Positions 26,439 to 35,914 of a DNA stretch of 64,000 bases are shown here, piece by piece. Numbering within the stretch: the stretch's first letter is position 1; the number at the start of each line of letters is the position of its first letter. The DNA lies in assembly GCA_050251635.1 (NCBI GenBank), contig JBFWML010000005.1, positions 6,045 to 70,044 on the forward strand, written 5' to 3'. Source of the DNA: JBFWML01 sp050251635 (lineage in GTDB: Bacteria; Campylobacterota; Campylobacteria; Campylobacterales; SZUA-545). The position numbers and the translations under genes are program-made. Below the pieces are notes generated by a model that was given only the letters and a program-made list of their open reading frames with translations, was not told the origin of the DNA and did no database searches.

Positions 26439-29140
26439 TATTTCAGTTCCGCCCAGCTTTGCCCCCGGTTGACGCTCACCTCCAGCGGTACGCGCAAGCT
26501 AAAGGCCTGTTTCATCTCGTCGGCAATCATCCGCGCCGCCTCATCGGCGTAGGCGGCCTCGACCTCAAACAGCAGTTCGTCGTGGATTTGCAAAATCATC
26601 GTGGCCCGATCGTCGTTTTTAAACCGTTCGTGCAGGCGGATCATTGCCAGTTTGATCAGATCCGCCGCGCTGCCTTGAAAGCGGGTGTTGACCGCTTCGC
26701 GCTCAAACATCGCAATAAACTGCGCCCGGGCGTTTGTAAAGTCGAAATAGCGCCGCCGCCCCAAAAGCGTGGTGACAAAGCCTGTCTCGTGGGCTTCGTG
26801 TTTGATGCTTTCGAGATAACTTTTCACGGTGGGAAAGGAGGCGAAATAGTGTTCGATCACCGCCTTGGCCTCGGTGGCACTAATGCCCGTGTCGGCGGCC
26901 AGCTTGCGGCTGCCCATGCCGTACAATAAACCGAAGTTGACGCTTTTGGCCAGATTGCGTTTTTCCTTGGCCTGTTCGTCGCCGAAGATCACGCGGGCGG
27001 TTTCCATATGAATATCGCGCCCCGCCTCAAAGGCGCCGATCAGCGTTTTGTCTTGGCTAAAGTGCGCCAGCAGCCGCAGTTCGATCTGTGAATAGTCCGC
27101 GCCGATCAGCACGCAGCCGGGTTTGGCGATAAACCCTTGACGGATTTGACGGCCCGTTTCGGTGCGGGTGGGAATATTTTGCAGGTTGGGCTCGGAGGAG
27201 CTTAAGCGCCCCGTGGCGGTGCCCACCTGCGAAAAATGGGTGCTCACCCGGTGGTCTGCTTTGCCTGAAGCCAGCAACAAAAGCGGATCGATATAGGTCG
27301 ATTTGAGTTTGGCCAGTTCGCGGTAGTTGAGCAGTTCGCTCACGATCGGATGGCGATCTTGCAGTTCGAGCAACACCGATTCGTCGGTGCTGTAGCCGGT
27401 TTTGGTTTTTTTGCCCGCCGGAAGTCCCAGCCGTTCAAAAAGCACCATGCCCAGCTGTTGGGTGGAGTTGATATTAAAACTTTCCCCCGCCAGCTCGTGG
27501 ATACGCTTTTGCAGGCCCGCCAGCTCGCCGTCCATCTGGGTTTTAAGCTGCGCAAAAAATGCGGTATCGATCATCACCCCCGCATCTTCCATCCTCATCA
27601 GCACCCGCATAAAGGGCAGCTCGACTTGTTGGGCCAACTCGCTCAAAGCGGGCTCTTGCAGGTTGAGGTGGCTAAGCAGGCGCGGATAGAGCCGCAGGGT
27701 CATCACCGCATCCTCGGCGGCGTAGTTGCAGGCACTCTCCACATCGACCTGACTGAAATCCTTAAGCCCCTTGGTCACGGTTTTAAAGGCAATCATCTCA
27801 TGACCCAGCCACTCTTTGGCCAGCGCGTCCAGACCCACGGCGCGGCCCGGATCGATCAGCCACGCCAAAATCATCGTGTCGGCAAAAACGGGCAGGTTTT
27901 TTAGCCCCAAAGCGTGTTCGAGTACGTGCAGGTCAAACTTGAGGTTTTGCCCCACGATCCGCGTTTGCTCAAAGAGGGTTTGGATGGCGGTTTTGGCGGC
28001 GCTGAGACCCACCTGATCGGGCACGCCCAGGTAGTTGTGGCCGATGGCGGCGTAATACCCCCGGTTTTCCTCCCACGCAAAACTAAAACCCACCAGCCTT
28101 GCGGCGGTGGCGTCGAGGCTGTCGGTTTCGGTGTCGAAGGCCAAAACCGCGTTTTTCGGAATGGCGGCGATGATCTTTTGCAGTTCGGCCTCATCGCTCA
28201 CCAACACCGCTTCAAAGAGGGCCGCTTGGGCGGGTGGGGCGACTTTAGGCGCGGCGGGGGCGTTAAAAACCGGGGCGGCGGTTTTGGTTGCGCCCTGCGC
28301 CCGTTTGAGTACCGCGCCGATGTCATATCGGGTGAGTTCGTCGGCAATGGCCAGCACCGGATTGTCCGGCAGGGTAAAGCGTTCAAAGGCCACATTTTCC
28401 AGCGCGTGATCGCGCAGGGTGACCAGTTGGCGCGATAAAAAGGCCATTTCGCGGCCCGTTTCCAGTAGGCCGCGCACCCGATCGGGCTTGATTTCGTCTA
28501 AATGCGCATAGAGGTTTTCCAGCGTTTTGTATTCGTTAATCAGCTTGGCGGCGGTTTTTTCGCCGATGCCCTTCACGCCGGGCACATTGTCGGAGCTGTC
28601 GCCGAGCAGGGACTGAAACTGAATAAAATCTTCGGGAGCCACGCCGAATTTCTCTTCGCAGGCACGCGCATCGACCTCGCGCTGTTTGACCGCATCGTAA
28701 ATGACCACGCGGCCGTCATCGATCAGTTGATACATGTCCTTATCGTGGCTGATGATCCGCACCCTTAGACCCGCTTTTTTGGCTTCGCGGGTGAGGCTGG
28801 CAATGAGGTCGTCGGCCTCTAAGCCGCTTTCGCTCAGCAGCGGAAAACCCATCTTTTCGATCCAATTGAGGGCAATGGGAATTTGAGCGCGCAGTTCAGC
28901 GGGCGGTTCGGGGCGGTTGGCCTTATACTCGCCGTAGAGTTCGGCGCGGAAACTCGGCCCTTTGCTGTCGGCGCAAAAAACAAGATAGTCGGTTTCGTGC
29001 TCCTTGGAGAGGCGGCTGACAAAATTGACAAAACCGGTGAGTAGTCCGGTGGGTTCGCCGCTTTTGCTCGTTAGCGGCGGGAGGGCGTAAAAACTGCGGA
29101 AAAAAAAGCCAAAGGCGTCAACGATTGTGAGGGTTTTCAT
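26438..29140 (-). CDS. polA: DNA polymerase I
   Basis: This is a 900-residue family A polymerase used in gap filling and primer removal. The 5' nuclease domain occupies about residues 1-260. The proofreading domain (about 310-490) retains its acidic residues in FDTETDS and YAAEDAV. The polymerase domain shows motif A (DYSQIELRLLAHFS), motif B (RNLAKSVNFGLLYGMG) and motif C (IHDELLFEV). All three activities therefore look intact. It heads the polA-ogt-ung unit. Confidence 0.98.
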   Translation of the reverse strand: MKTLTIVDAFGFFFRSFYALPPLTSKSGEPTGLLTGFVNFVSRLSKEHETDYLVFCADSKGPSFRAELYGEYKANRPEPPAELRAQIPIALNWIEKMGFPLLSESGLEADDLIASLTREAKKAGLRVRIISHDKDMYQLIDDGRVVIYDAVKQREVDARACEEKFGVAPEDFIQFQSLLGDSSDNVPGVKGIGEKTAAKLINEYKTLENLYAHLDEIKPDRVRGLLETGREMAFLSRQLVTLRDHALENVAFERFTLPDNPVLAIADELTRYDIGAVLKRAQGATKTAAPVFNAPAAPKVAPPAQAALFEAVLVSDEAELQKIIAAIPKNAVLAFDTETDSLDATAARLVGFSFAWEENRGYYAAIGHNYLGVPDQVGLSAAKTAIQTLFEQTRIVGQNLKFDLHVLEHALGLKNLPVFADTMILAWLIDPGRAVGLDALAKEWLGHEMIAFKTVTKGLKDFSQVDVESACNYAAEDAVMTLRLYPRLLSHLNLQEPALSELAQQVELPFMRVLMRMEDAGVMIDTAFFAQLKTQMDGELAGLQKRIHELAGESFNINSTQQLGMVLFERLGLPAGKKTKTGYSTDESVLLELQDRHPIVSELLNYRELAKLKSTYIDPLLLLASGKADHRVSTHFSQVGTATGRLSSSEPNLQNIPTRTETGRQIRQGFIAKPGCVLIGADYSQIELRLLAHFSQDKTLIGAFEAGRDIHMETARVIFGDEQAKEKRNLAKSVNFGLLYGMGSRKLAADTGISATEAKAVIEHYFASFPTVKSYLESIKHEAHETGFVTTLLGRRRYFDFTNARAQFIAMFEREAVNTRFQGSAADLIKLAMIRLHERFKNDDRATMILQIHDELLFEVEAAYADEAARMIADEMKQAFSLRVPLEVSVNRGQSWAELK

Positions 29141-29198
29141 GGGCGGAGTTTAACCAAATTGAAGTAAAGTTCGCAGCTTGTTAAGGAGTGAAATTTTG

Positions 29199-29915
29199 AT
29201 GTGGTTTCGTTCTGTTATATTCACTTTGGGCTATGTTCCGATCATCTTTGCCGTGTCGGTGGCGGGGGTGGTGTGCGGCCCGTTTTTGCCCTTGAAACAC
29301 CGCTTTTTATTTCCCAGGGCGGCCTTTTACGGCACCGCCTTTTGGTTGCGCGTCACCTGCGGGATCGATTACCGCATCGAAGGATTGGAAAACCTGCCCG
29401 CCACCCCCTGTGTGGTGGCCGCCAACCACCAAAGCGCTTGGGAAACCTATATTTTGCAAACGCTGATCGTACCGCTGACCACGGTGCTTAAGCGCGAGCT
29501 TTTGTGGATTCCCTTTTTTGGCTGGGCGCTGGCCTTGACCCGTCCGATCGCCATAAACCGTTCGCAGCGGGTGGGGGCCTCCAAGGCGGTAATCAAAACG
29601 GGTCACGATCGGCTTAAGTCCGGTATTTCGGTGCTGATTTTCCCCGAAGGCACGCGGGTGAGGCCGGGGGTGAATGTTCCCTTTAAGCGCAGCGCAGCGG
29701 TTTTGGCCCATCAGGCGGGCGTTGACGTGCTGCCGGTGGTTCACAATGCGGGCGAACACTGGCCGGCGCGCACAATCTTAAAAAAGCCGGGCACCATTAC
29801 CCTGAAAATCGGGCCGCTCATCGGCACAACGGGCAAGAGCGCCGACGAAATTCACGAACTTTATACCGACTGGATCACCCGCGAGCGGGCATCACTTCAA
29901 GCTTCGCGTGTTTAA
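29199..29915 (+). CDS. plsC: 1-acyl-sn-glycerol-3-phosphate acyltransferase
   Basis: This is a 238-residue PlsC-family membrane acyltransferase that makes phosphatidic acid. An N-terminal hydrophobic helix (about 4-28) precedes block I, AANHQSAWET. There the usual acidic HX4D residue is Glu. Block III, FPEGTRVRPG, binds the glycerol phosphate. The ATG at 29199 is chosen because AAGGAG lies ten bases ahead; a TTG 21 bases earlier would add seven residues. The gene runs opposite to its neighbours and its 3' end overlaps the receiver gene by 41 bases. Confidence 0.9.
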   Translation: MWFRSVIFTLGYVPIIFAVSVAGVVCGPFLPLKHRFLFPRAAFYGTAFWLRVTCGIDYRIEGLENLPATPCVVAANHQSAWETYILQTLIVPLTTVLKRELLWIPFFGWALALTRPIAINRSQRVGASKAVIKTGHDRLKSGISVLIFPEGTRVRPGVNVPFKRSAAVLAHQAGVDVLPVVHNAGEHWPARTILKKPGTITLKIGPLIGTTGKSADEIHELYTDWITRERASLQASRV

Positions 29916-30447
29916 GCAGATCGTCTAGGCAGATCGAAAGCCGGGCGTTGTCGAAGGCCATAATCAGCTTGTCGCCCACAATCTCCGTGCTGCCCTCTTC
30001 GTGGCTTTCGTAAATCTCTAAAAAACTCTCTTTATTGACCGGTTTTTCCACGCACACGGGGCGGGGCGGGCGATCGGGCAGACGATCGAGCAGATCGTCA
30101 ATCAGGGTTTCGAGCCGTTGCAGATCCGAGGGGCGTTTTAAAAAGAGGCAGTGGGCGACGCCGCACGCCTTGAGCTCGTCGATGCGATCGGTGTGGCGGG
30201 CATGGGTAATCACAATCAGCCGGGCATTGCCGTTGCGCGGGCAGTTGCGGATTGCTTCAATCAGCTCCATTCCCCAGCCGTCGGAGAGATTGAGATCGGT
30301 TACGATCAGATCAAAGCGCTCTTGCATATGGCCCTTGGCGGTTTCGATGCTGTCGGCTTCTTCAAAACGGTAATAGCCCTGCCGCTCCATGGCCTGCGTG
30401 ATGGTTTGCTTCATTACCGGCACGCTGTTGACGATCAGGACTTTCAT
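29875..30447 (-). CDS. Receiver-domain protein with incomplete acidic pocket
   Basis: This is a 190-residue protein with an N-terminal CheY-like receiver (about 1-122). The phosphorylatable Asp is visible in IVTDLNLSDGWG and the conserved Lys in FLKRPSD. The pair of acidic residues normally found after the first strand is missing (LIVNSVP), so phosphorylation is doubtful or metal-independent. The C-terminal 65 residues match no output domain I recognise. The start is three bases from the fliO stop, so it is the last gene of the cheX-like/fliN/fliO unit and is likely linked to motility. Confidence 0.82.
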   Translation of the reverse strand: MKVLIVNSVPVMKQTITQAMERQGYYRFEEADSIETAKGHMQERFDLIVTDLNLSDGWGMELIEAIRNCPRNGNARLIVITHARHTDRIDELKACGVAHCLFLKRPSDLQRLETLIDDLLDRLPDRPPRPVCVEKPVNKESFLEIYESHEEGSTEIVGDKLIMAFDNARLSICLDDLLKHAKLEVMPARG

Positions 30448-30449
30448 GG

Positions 30450-31226
30450 CTAGCCTTTGCGGGGTTTGGTCGGGGTTCCCTCAAGCAGATAATCCGAAAG
30501 CTTCGAGCCGTTGCCCTTAAGCAGTTCGTCAAAGGCGTTGGCGTGGGGCGCGCGGCCGTCTTCGTAGTGATCGATCAGCAGATTGCTCTGGCCCAAAAGC
30601 AGCAGGTAATTCATGCCCTTGAAGCGGATAAGAACGATGCGGTTTTTGGCATCGAGCGCCTTTTGCTGAATAATCTGGATGGTATCGGCCTTGGTTTTGC
30701 CCATCAGCCACGAACTTTCGCCGTTCGCGCCGCCAAAGAGCTTGACTAGAATCCAAAGCAGCAACAGCGCGGCAATAAACAGCCCGGCAAAGAGATACTT
30801 TTCCGTAAAGTCGGGCCGATCGGCACCGAGATTTTGCAGCAGGGTGCGCTCCTGCGCGCTGCGGGGGGTTTGCGCGCTCAGGCGCAGGCGAAGCCCGTAG
30901 CCTCCGGCGGTGGTTTCGGTGACGACGCCAAGCAGCGTTTTGGGGCTGACGTGAACGAGGATGCCCTTTTCGTCGGGGTGAATCCGAAGGGACGAAAGCA
31001 GCGCGGACTGGGGGGTGAAGATGCGGGGGGAGTCGGCCGTTACGCCTTCAATCAATACAAAGAGCTGGTTTTCTTCGTGCCGTTCAACCACTTTGCCCTC
31101 AAAGGGCTTATCCAGCGAAAGCATTAAATCGACGGTTTTTTCGCCGCTTTGGACTTTGGCGTCGTTTAGGTTGGCCCCTTGGGCGGCACCGAAAAAGAGA
31201 ATAATCAACAACAAAATTCGCAACAT
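30450..31226 (-). CDS. fliO: FliO-like flagellar biosynthesis membrane protein
   Basis: This is a 258-residue protein with an N-terminal hydrophobic signal or anchor, a periplasmic beta-rich region (about 20-155), one transmembrane span (about 143-166) and a cytoplasmic tail. The tail contains LIRFKGMNYLLLLGQSNLLID, which resembles the FliO domain. FliO helps assemble FliP in the flagellar export gate. The ATG at 31226 is preferred over an in-frame start at 31292 because the latter would run 59 bases into fliN and hide the signal sequence. The name rests on domain layout and on adjacency to fliN. Confidence 0.72.
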   Translation of the reverse strand: MLRILLLIILFFGAAQGANLNDAKVQSGEKTVDLMLSLDKPFEGKVVERHEENQLFVLIEGVTADSPRIFTPQSALLSSLRIHPDEKGILVHVSPKTLLGVVTETTAGGYGLRLRLSAQTPRSAQERTLLQNLGADRPDFTEKYLFAGLFIAALLLLWILVKLFGGANGESSWLMGKTKADTIQIIQQKALDAKNRIVLIRFKGMNYLLLLGQSNLLIDHYEDGRAPHANAFDELLKGNGSKLSDYLLEGTPTKPRKG

Positions 31227-31233
31227 AATCACT

Positions 31234-31545
31234 TCACTGTTCTTTGGAGAAAAAATACAAAACCGCGTTGGCATCCAACACTTCGTTAACACGGATGGCG
31301 AGGTTTTTTTCGTACACCATCACCTCGCCCTTGCCGATAATGCGGCCGTTGACGTAAATCTCCACCGATTCCCCGGCGGGTTTGCCCAGATCAATCACCG
31401 ATCCGCGCTCCAGATTGAGAATTTCGCGCAGGGGCAGGTGGGTCTGGCCCAAGTCCGAAACCAGTTCGATCTCCATGGCCAGCAGTTCGGTAAAGTCGGG
31501 AATGAGCTCCTCGGTCGGGCGGTGATCGGGCTCCATTTTTTTCAT
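31234..31545 (-). CDS. fliN: Flagellar motor switch protein FliN
   Basis: This 103-residue protein consists mainly of one SpoA/FliN domain: MEIELVSDLGQTHLPLREIL, then the hydrophobic core around SVIDLGKPAGESVEIYVNGRIIGKGEVMV. FliN forms the lower ring of the flagellar C-ring, controls rotation switching and binds the export apparatus. The length suits the single-domain form. It lies two bases after the CheX-like gene and seven bases before fliO. Confidence 0.93.
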   Translation of the reverse strand: MKKMEPDHRPTEELIPDFTELLAMEIELVSDLGQTHLPLREILNLERGSVIDLGKPAGESVEIYVNGRIIGKGEVMVYEKNLAIRVNEVLDANAVLYFFSKEQ

Positions 31546-31547
31546 AT

Positions 31548-31973
31548 TCAGGCGACCTTGTGGGCGGTAATGGTGAAGACATCCCCCTCAAACTGGAAAT
31601 TGATCCGTTTTTCGGCGTTGGCGCAGACCGGGATGGTGTCGCCCTTGAAATCGGGGGTTGTGATGTTGAAGTTGACGCCCCGCGAAGCGGCGGTAACCTT
31701 GGCGCGGCCGACAATCAGATTGGTGATCTCCTTGATGAGATCGCTAAGCACCTCGCCGTCGGGCTCCTCTTCGTTGAGAAACAGATAGGCCATTTTCTCC
31801 AGGCTGGGCCGGGCGATGTGGACGGTCACCCGCCAGTTTTCATCCCCTTGGGTGTGGATATCGGCCGCCCAGGCGTGGTTCAAAGGACAGCTATCAAACA
31901 GCTCCGCCTCCGTACCCAGAACGTCGCGGGTAAAGAACTGCGTCGCTTCGATTAATGCCTCCTCCAATGCCAT
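31548..31973 (-). CDS. CheX-like chemotaxis phosphatase domain protein
   Basis: This is a 141-residue single-domain protein resembling CheX/CheC-type phosphatases, which dephosphorylate CheY-P. The helix with the ExxN active-site pattern is visible in KEITNLIVGRAKVTA near residue 82, and the protein ends in a beta strand pair. It is the first gene of the fliN-fliO-receiver unit, which supports a flagellar switch or chemotaxis role. Only the ExxN pattern and the fold supported the assignment. Confidence 0.72.
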   Translation of the reverse strand: MALEEALIEATQFFTRDVLGTEAELFDSCPLNHAWAADIHTQGDENWRVTVHIARPSLEKMAYLFLNEEEPDGEVLSDLIKEITNLIVGRAKVTAASRGVNFNITTPDFKGDTIPVCANAEKRINFQFEGDVFTITAHKVA

Positions 31974-32050
31974 GCGCGCCCCTTGTGTGTTTGCTAGTGC
32001 GGATATTTTAGTACCATTGCCTGAAAACTGCGTTTGTTTCCGGCTTCCGC

Positions 32051-32056
32051 TATAAT
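32051..32056 (+). promoter_or_regulatory. -10 element upstream of the TauE/SafE gene
   Basis: TATAAT lies 30 bases before the GTG start at 32086, between the divergent cheX-like gene and the exporter gene. No good -35 was found at the standard distance. Confidence 0.5.
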
Positions 32057-32085
32057 ACGCGCTTTTATTTTTGTAAGGATTTTAG

Positions 32086-32826
32086 GTGTTGGAATATATC
32101 GCGGTCGGTATCGTGGCGGGGATGGCTTCGGGTTTTTTTGGTATTGGAGGCGGCACGATCGTGGTGCCGATGCTGGTTTTTCTGGGCGAAGGGATCAAAT
32201 ACGCCATCGGTCTTTCGGCCATGCAGATGACCTTTTCTTCCTATTATGGCACTTGGATCAACAGCAAAAGCGGCTTGGTGGAGCCCAAGGACTTTTGGCA
32301 GCTGGGCCTGGGCGGCGTGCTGGGTGCGGCGCTGGGTGCGTGGCTGCTGGATGTGGTCAGTGGACACACCGCGGCCATTGTTTTTTGCGGCATGATGACA
32401 CTGGCCTTGGTGCGCACCGTGTTTATCAACCCCGAACCGGCCCGCAAACCGCATCCGCACTGGAGCCTCTTTTTTATTGCCGGTTTTGTGGTGGGCAGTT
32501 TTTCGGGCCTTGTAGGCGTGGGCGGCGGCTTTTTGCTGGTGCCGATTTTGGCGGGGCTGATGGGCATGCCGCTCAAAAACGCCATTGCGATCGGGCTTTA
32601 TTTTGTGATGTTTGTGGGAACGGCGGCCTTTGTGACGCTGCTGAGCTTGGGGTATGTGGACTTGATGAAAGGCGCGCTGCTTTCGGCGGGATCGCTTCTG
32701 GGCGTGCGTCTGGGCATTTGGATTGCCGCCAAAACCAGCGCCAAAAAACACAAAGGCATCGTCATTGTGCTTTATGCCTTCTTGCTTTCGATGATGCTCT
32801 ATAAAATCTGGCAGGGTGAAGTATGA
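32086..32826 (+). CDS. Sulfite exporter TauE/SafE family protein
   Basis: This is a 246-residue polytopic membrane protein with about seven spans and two related halves, each opening with a Gly-rich segment (GMASGFFGIGGGTIVVPML and GSFSGLVGVGGGFLLVPIL). These are the repeats of the TauE/SafE (TSUP) family, which exports sulfite, sulfoacetate or related anions. The GTG start has AAGGA six bases upstream. It overlaps uvrA by four bases. A sulfite dehydrogenase is encoded 26 kb away, so sulfite is a plausible but unproven substrate. Confidence 0.87.
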   Translation: MLEYIAVGIVAGMASGFFGIGGGTIVVPMLVFLGEGIKYAIGLSAMQMTFSSYYGTWINSKSGLVEPKDFWQLGLGGVLGAALGAWLLDVVSGHTAAIVFCGMMTLALVRTVFINPEPARKPHPHWSLFFIAGFVVGSFSGLVGVGGGFLLVPILAGLMGMPLKNAIAIGLYFVMFVGTAAFVTLLSLGYVDLMKGALLSAGSLLGVRLGIWIAAKTSAKKHKGIVIVLYAFLLSMMLYKIWQGEV

Positions 32827-35639
32827 CCGACCAAATCAAAATTCTCGGCGCACGGGAAAACAACCTCAAAAACATTTCGCTTGATCTGCCCAAAAACAAA
32901 CTGGTTGTCATGACCGGGATTTCGGGCAGCGGCAAAAGCACGCTGGCTTTTAAAACCCTCTACGCCGAAGGGCAGCGCCGTTATATCGAGAGCCTTTCGA
33001 GCTACGCGCGGCAGTTTCTTGACCGCGTGGGCAAACCGGAGGTCGATAAGATCGAAGGTTTAACGCCCGCGATCGCGATCGACCAGAAAACCACCAGCAA
33101 AAACCCCCGTTCGACCGTGGGGACGATTACCGAAATCTATGATTATCTGCGCCTGTTGTACGCCCGCGTGGGCCGCCAGCACTGCCATCTGTGCGGCAAA
33201 CCGATCAGCCAGATGAGCGCGGCGGATATTATCGAACAAATCGCCAAACTGCCCGAAGGGGCCAAAGCGATTATCGCCGCGCCGGTCGTCAAAGAAAAAA
33301 AGGGCAGTTTTAACGACCTGATCGAAGCGCTGCGCCAAAAAGGGTTTGTCCGCGCCCAGATCGACGGCGTGATGGCGCGGCTGGATGAAGAGATTGAGCT
33401 GGCCAAAAACAAAAAACACACGATCAAGGTTGTGGTTGACCGCATTATCGTTAAACCCGAAAACGCCGAACGGCTGGCCTCCAGCGTCGAGCGGGCGCTT
33501 CAAGAGGGTTTTGGCCAAGTGGAGGTGGAGGTGGAAAACGCCGAAGAGGTCGGCACCGCCAAACACCACCACTACTCCGAACACTTGGCCTGTTTTGACT
33601 GCAAAGTCAGCTTTGAGCCGCTTGAGCCGCTGGCCTTTTCGTTCAACTCCCCCAAGGGCGCTTGCCCCACCTGCGACGGTCTGGGGGTGCGTTTTGTGCT
33701 CAACCCCGCGAAGGTGATCGACGAAAGCCAAGCTATCCGCGACGGCGCGATCAAGGTGTTTTTCAAAAGCGGGTATTACGACAAGTTTTTGCAGGCTTTT
33801 TGCGAAATAGCCGACATCGACACCAAAATCCCCTTTGAAGAGCTGCCCGAACACCAGAAAAAAGCGGTGCTCAACGGCTCGATCGAAGAGGTGAGCTTTA
33901 ACTGGAAAACCCACCCGGTTAAAAAGCGGTGGGAAGGGGTGATGAATATCGCCTACGAGATGTTCAAGGAAGAAAAAGACCTTGGCGAATACATGATCGA
34001 AAAGGTCTGCGACAGTTGCGGCGGCCACCGGCTCAACCCGCAAAGCTTGGCGGTGAAGGTAGCAAACATCGGCATTGGCGATGCGATCGATATGCCCATC
34101 GACGAGTGCCACGCCTTTTTTGGCGACGAAGCAAAGTTTGCGTACCTGAGCGAGCAGCAAAAACTGATCAGTACCCCGATTCTCAAAGAGATCCGCGAAC
34201 GGCTCTTTTTCCTGGTGGATGTGGGCTTGGGGTATCTTTCTTTGGGCCGCGACGCGCGTACCATCAGCGGCGGCGAAAGCCAGCGCATCCGTATCGCCAG
34301 CCAGATCGGCAGCGGTTTGACGGGCGTGATGTACGTGCTCGACGAACCCAGCATCGGCCTGCACGAACGCGACACGGTGAAGCTGATCCGCACACTCAAA
34401 AGTCTGCGCGATCGCGGCAATAGCGTGATTGTGGTGGAGCACGACAAAGAGACGATCGAAAGCGCCGATTTTATTGTGGATATCGGCCCAGGCGCGGGAC
34501 GCTACGGCGGCGAAGTGGTGTTTGCTGGCACGATGGACAAGATGAAAAACGCGGCCACATCGACCGCGCTTTATCTTAGCGGCGCAAAAAAGATCGAATA
34601 CTTCCACCGCCGTCCCCAAAGCGACTGGCTGAGCATCGAAAACGTGACGCTCAACAATATTAAAGGGCTTTCGGTGCGCCTGCCGCTGAGAAACTTCGTG
34701 GCGGTGACGGGGGTGAGCGGCAGCGGCAAAAGTTCGCTGATTTTGCAAACGCTTTTGCCTGTGGCCAAAGAGCTTTTAAACCACGCCCGCAAGGTGCGCA
34801 AGGTGCAGGGCGTGGCGATCGACGGCATGGAACATCTGGATAAGGTCATCTACCTCGACCAGTCCCCCATCGGCCGCACGCCGCGCAGTATTCCCGCCAC
34901 CTACACCGGCATGATGGACGACATCCGCGACCTGTTTACCGAAACCAAAGAGGCCAAACTGCGCGGCTACGGCCCCAGCCGCTTTAGTTTTAACGTCAAG
35001 GGCGGGCGCTGCGAAAAGTGTCAGGGCGAAGGGGAGATCAAGATTGAAATGCACTTTCTGCCCGACATTATGGTCAAGTGCGACGCCTGCCACGGCAGCC
35101 GTTTTAACCCGCAGACGCTGGAGATCAAGTTTAAAGGCAAGTCGATCGCCGATGTGCTGAACATGAGCGTGGACGAAGCCGCCGACTTTTTCGCCACCCA
35201 TCCCAAGCTGTCGCAAAAGCTGCAAACCCTGCAAAGCGTGGGGTTAGGCTACATCCTGCTGGGCCAAAACGCGGTCACGCTTTCGGGCGGCGAAGCGCAA
35301 CGGATCAAGCTGAGCAAAGAGCTCTCGCGCACCGACACGGGCCGCACGCTCTATGTGCTGGACGAGCCGACGACGGGTTTGCATTTTGCCGACGTGGATA
35401 AACTGGTCAAAGTGCTGCACCACCTGACCGATCTGGGCAATTCGGTCATTGTGATCGAACACAACCTCGACGTGATCAAAAACGCCGACTGGATTGTGGA
35501 CATGGGTCCCGAAGGCGGGCGCGGCGGCGGGCAACTGGTGGACGAAGGCGACCCCGAATCGATCGCCAAAAACCACCACAAAACCGGCAGCCATACCGGG
35601 TTTTTCCTGACTAAAGAGTTGGGGCTTTCGGTAAAATAG
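32823..35639 (+). CDS. uvrA: Excinuclease ABC subunit A
   Basis: This is a 938-residue DNA damage sensor of nucleotide excision repair. It has two ABC ATPase modules (Walker A at GISGSGKST and GVSGSGKSS) and zinc-finger cysteines (CHLCGK, CPTCDG, and CEKCQGEGE with CDACHGSRF). Two signature motifs (SGGESQRIRIASQIG and SGGEAQRIKLSKEL) precede Walker B segments DEPSIGLHERD and DEPTTGLHFAD. The length is typical. Translation is coupled to the upstream exporter (ATGA overlap). Confidence 0.98.
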   Translation: MTDQIKILGARENNLKNISLDLPKNKLVVMTGISGSGKSTLAFKTLYAEGQRRYIESLSSYARQFLDRVGKPEVDKIEGLTPAIAIDQKTTSKNPRSTVGTITEIYDYLRLLYARVGRQHCHLCGKPISQMSAADIIEQIAKLPEGAKAIIAAPVVKEKKGSFNDLIEALRQKGFVRAQIDGVMARLDEEIELAKNKKHTIKVVVDRIIVKPENAERLASSVERALQEGFGQVEVEVENAEEVGTAKHHHYSEHLACFDCKVSFEPLEPLAFSFNSPKGACPTCDGLGVRFVLNPAKVIDESQAIRDGAIKVFFKSGYYDKFLQAFCEIADIDTKIPFEELPEHQKKAVLNGSIEEVSFNWKTHPVKKRWEGVMNIAYEMFKEEKDLGEYMIEKVCDSCGGHRLNPQSLAVKVANIGIGDAIDMPIDECHAFFGDEAKFAYLSEQQKLISTPILKEIRERLFFLVDVGLGYLSLGRDARTISGGESQRIRIASQIGSGLTGVMYVLDEPSIGLHERDTVKLIRTLKSLRDRGNSVIVVEHDKETIESADFIVDIGPGAGRYGGEVVFAGTMDKMKNAATSTALYLSGAKKIEYFHRRPQSDWLSIENVTLNNIKGLSVRLPLRNFVAVTGVSGSGKSSLILQTLLPVAKELLNHARKVRKVQGVAIDGMEHLDKVIYLDQSPIGRTPRSIPATYTGMMDDIRDLFTETKEAKLRGYGPSRFSFNVKGGRCEKCQGEGEIKIEMHFLPDIMVKCDACHGSRFNPQTLEIKFKGKSIADVLNMSVDEAADFFATHPKLSQKLQTLQSVGLGYILLGQNAVTLSGGEAQRIKLSKELSRTDTGRTLYVLDEPTTGLHFADVDKLVKVLHHLTDLGNSVIVIEHNLDVIKNADWIVDMGPEGGRGGGQLVDEGDPESIAKNHHKTGSHTGFFLTKELGLSVK

Positions 35640-35656
35640 CCTGACAAGGAGCTTGG

Positions 35657-35914
35657 ATGTCCAAAAAAGACCGCATTGGTAGAGAATTAGATTTTTTTAT
35701 GGAGCGCCATAAAAGCGTTTTTATGGTCTTTTTGGCGCTTTGTGTGGGCGAAAGCAGTTTGATTTATGCGGTCGTTTCGGGCGAAAAGCCCTTGGGTGTT
35801 TTGGCTCTTGCTCTGATTGGAGCAGTGGTTGCTTTTGTGTTGTTTATGAATTTGCGTACTATTCGTTTGGAGATTCGGGCAAACTTGGATGAGTTGGAGG
35901 CACTTGATGATTGA
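35657..35914 (+). CDS. Small two-span membrane protein
   Basis: This is an 85-residue protein with a charged N-terminus (KKDRIGRELDFFMERHK), two hydrophobic spans (about 19-41 and 45-68) and an acidic amphipathic tail (RANLDELEALDD). I do not recognise a family. The ATG is preceded by AAGGAG. The gene overlaps a 36-codon frame downstream, and that frame overlaps crcB, so the three appear to form one translationally coupled unit following uvrA. Confidence 0.68.
   Translation: MSKKDRIGRELDFFMERHKSVFMVFLALCVGESSLIYAVVSGEKPLGVLALALIGAVVAFVLFMNLRTIRLEIRANLDELEALDD

Noticed and set aside
31227..31292. Longer start for the FliO-like gene
   Set aside because: It overlaps fliN by 59 bases and would bury the signal-like hydrophobic start.
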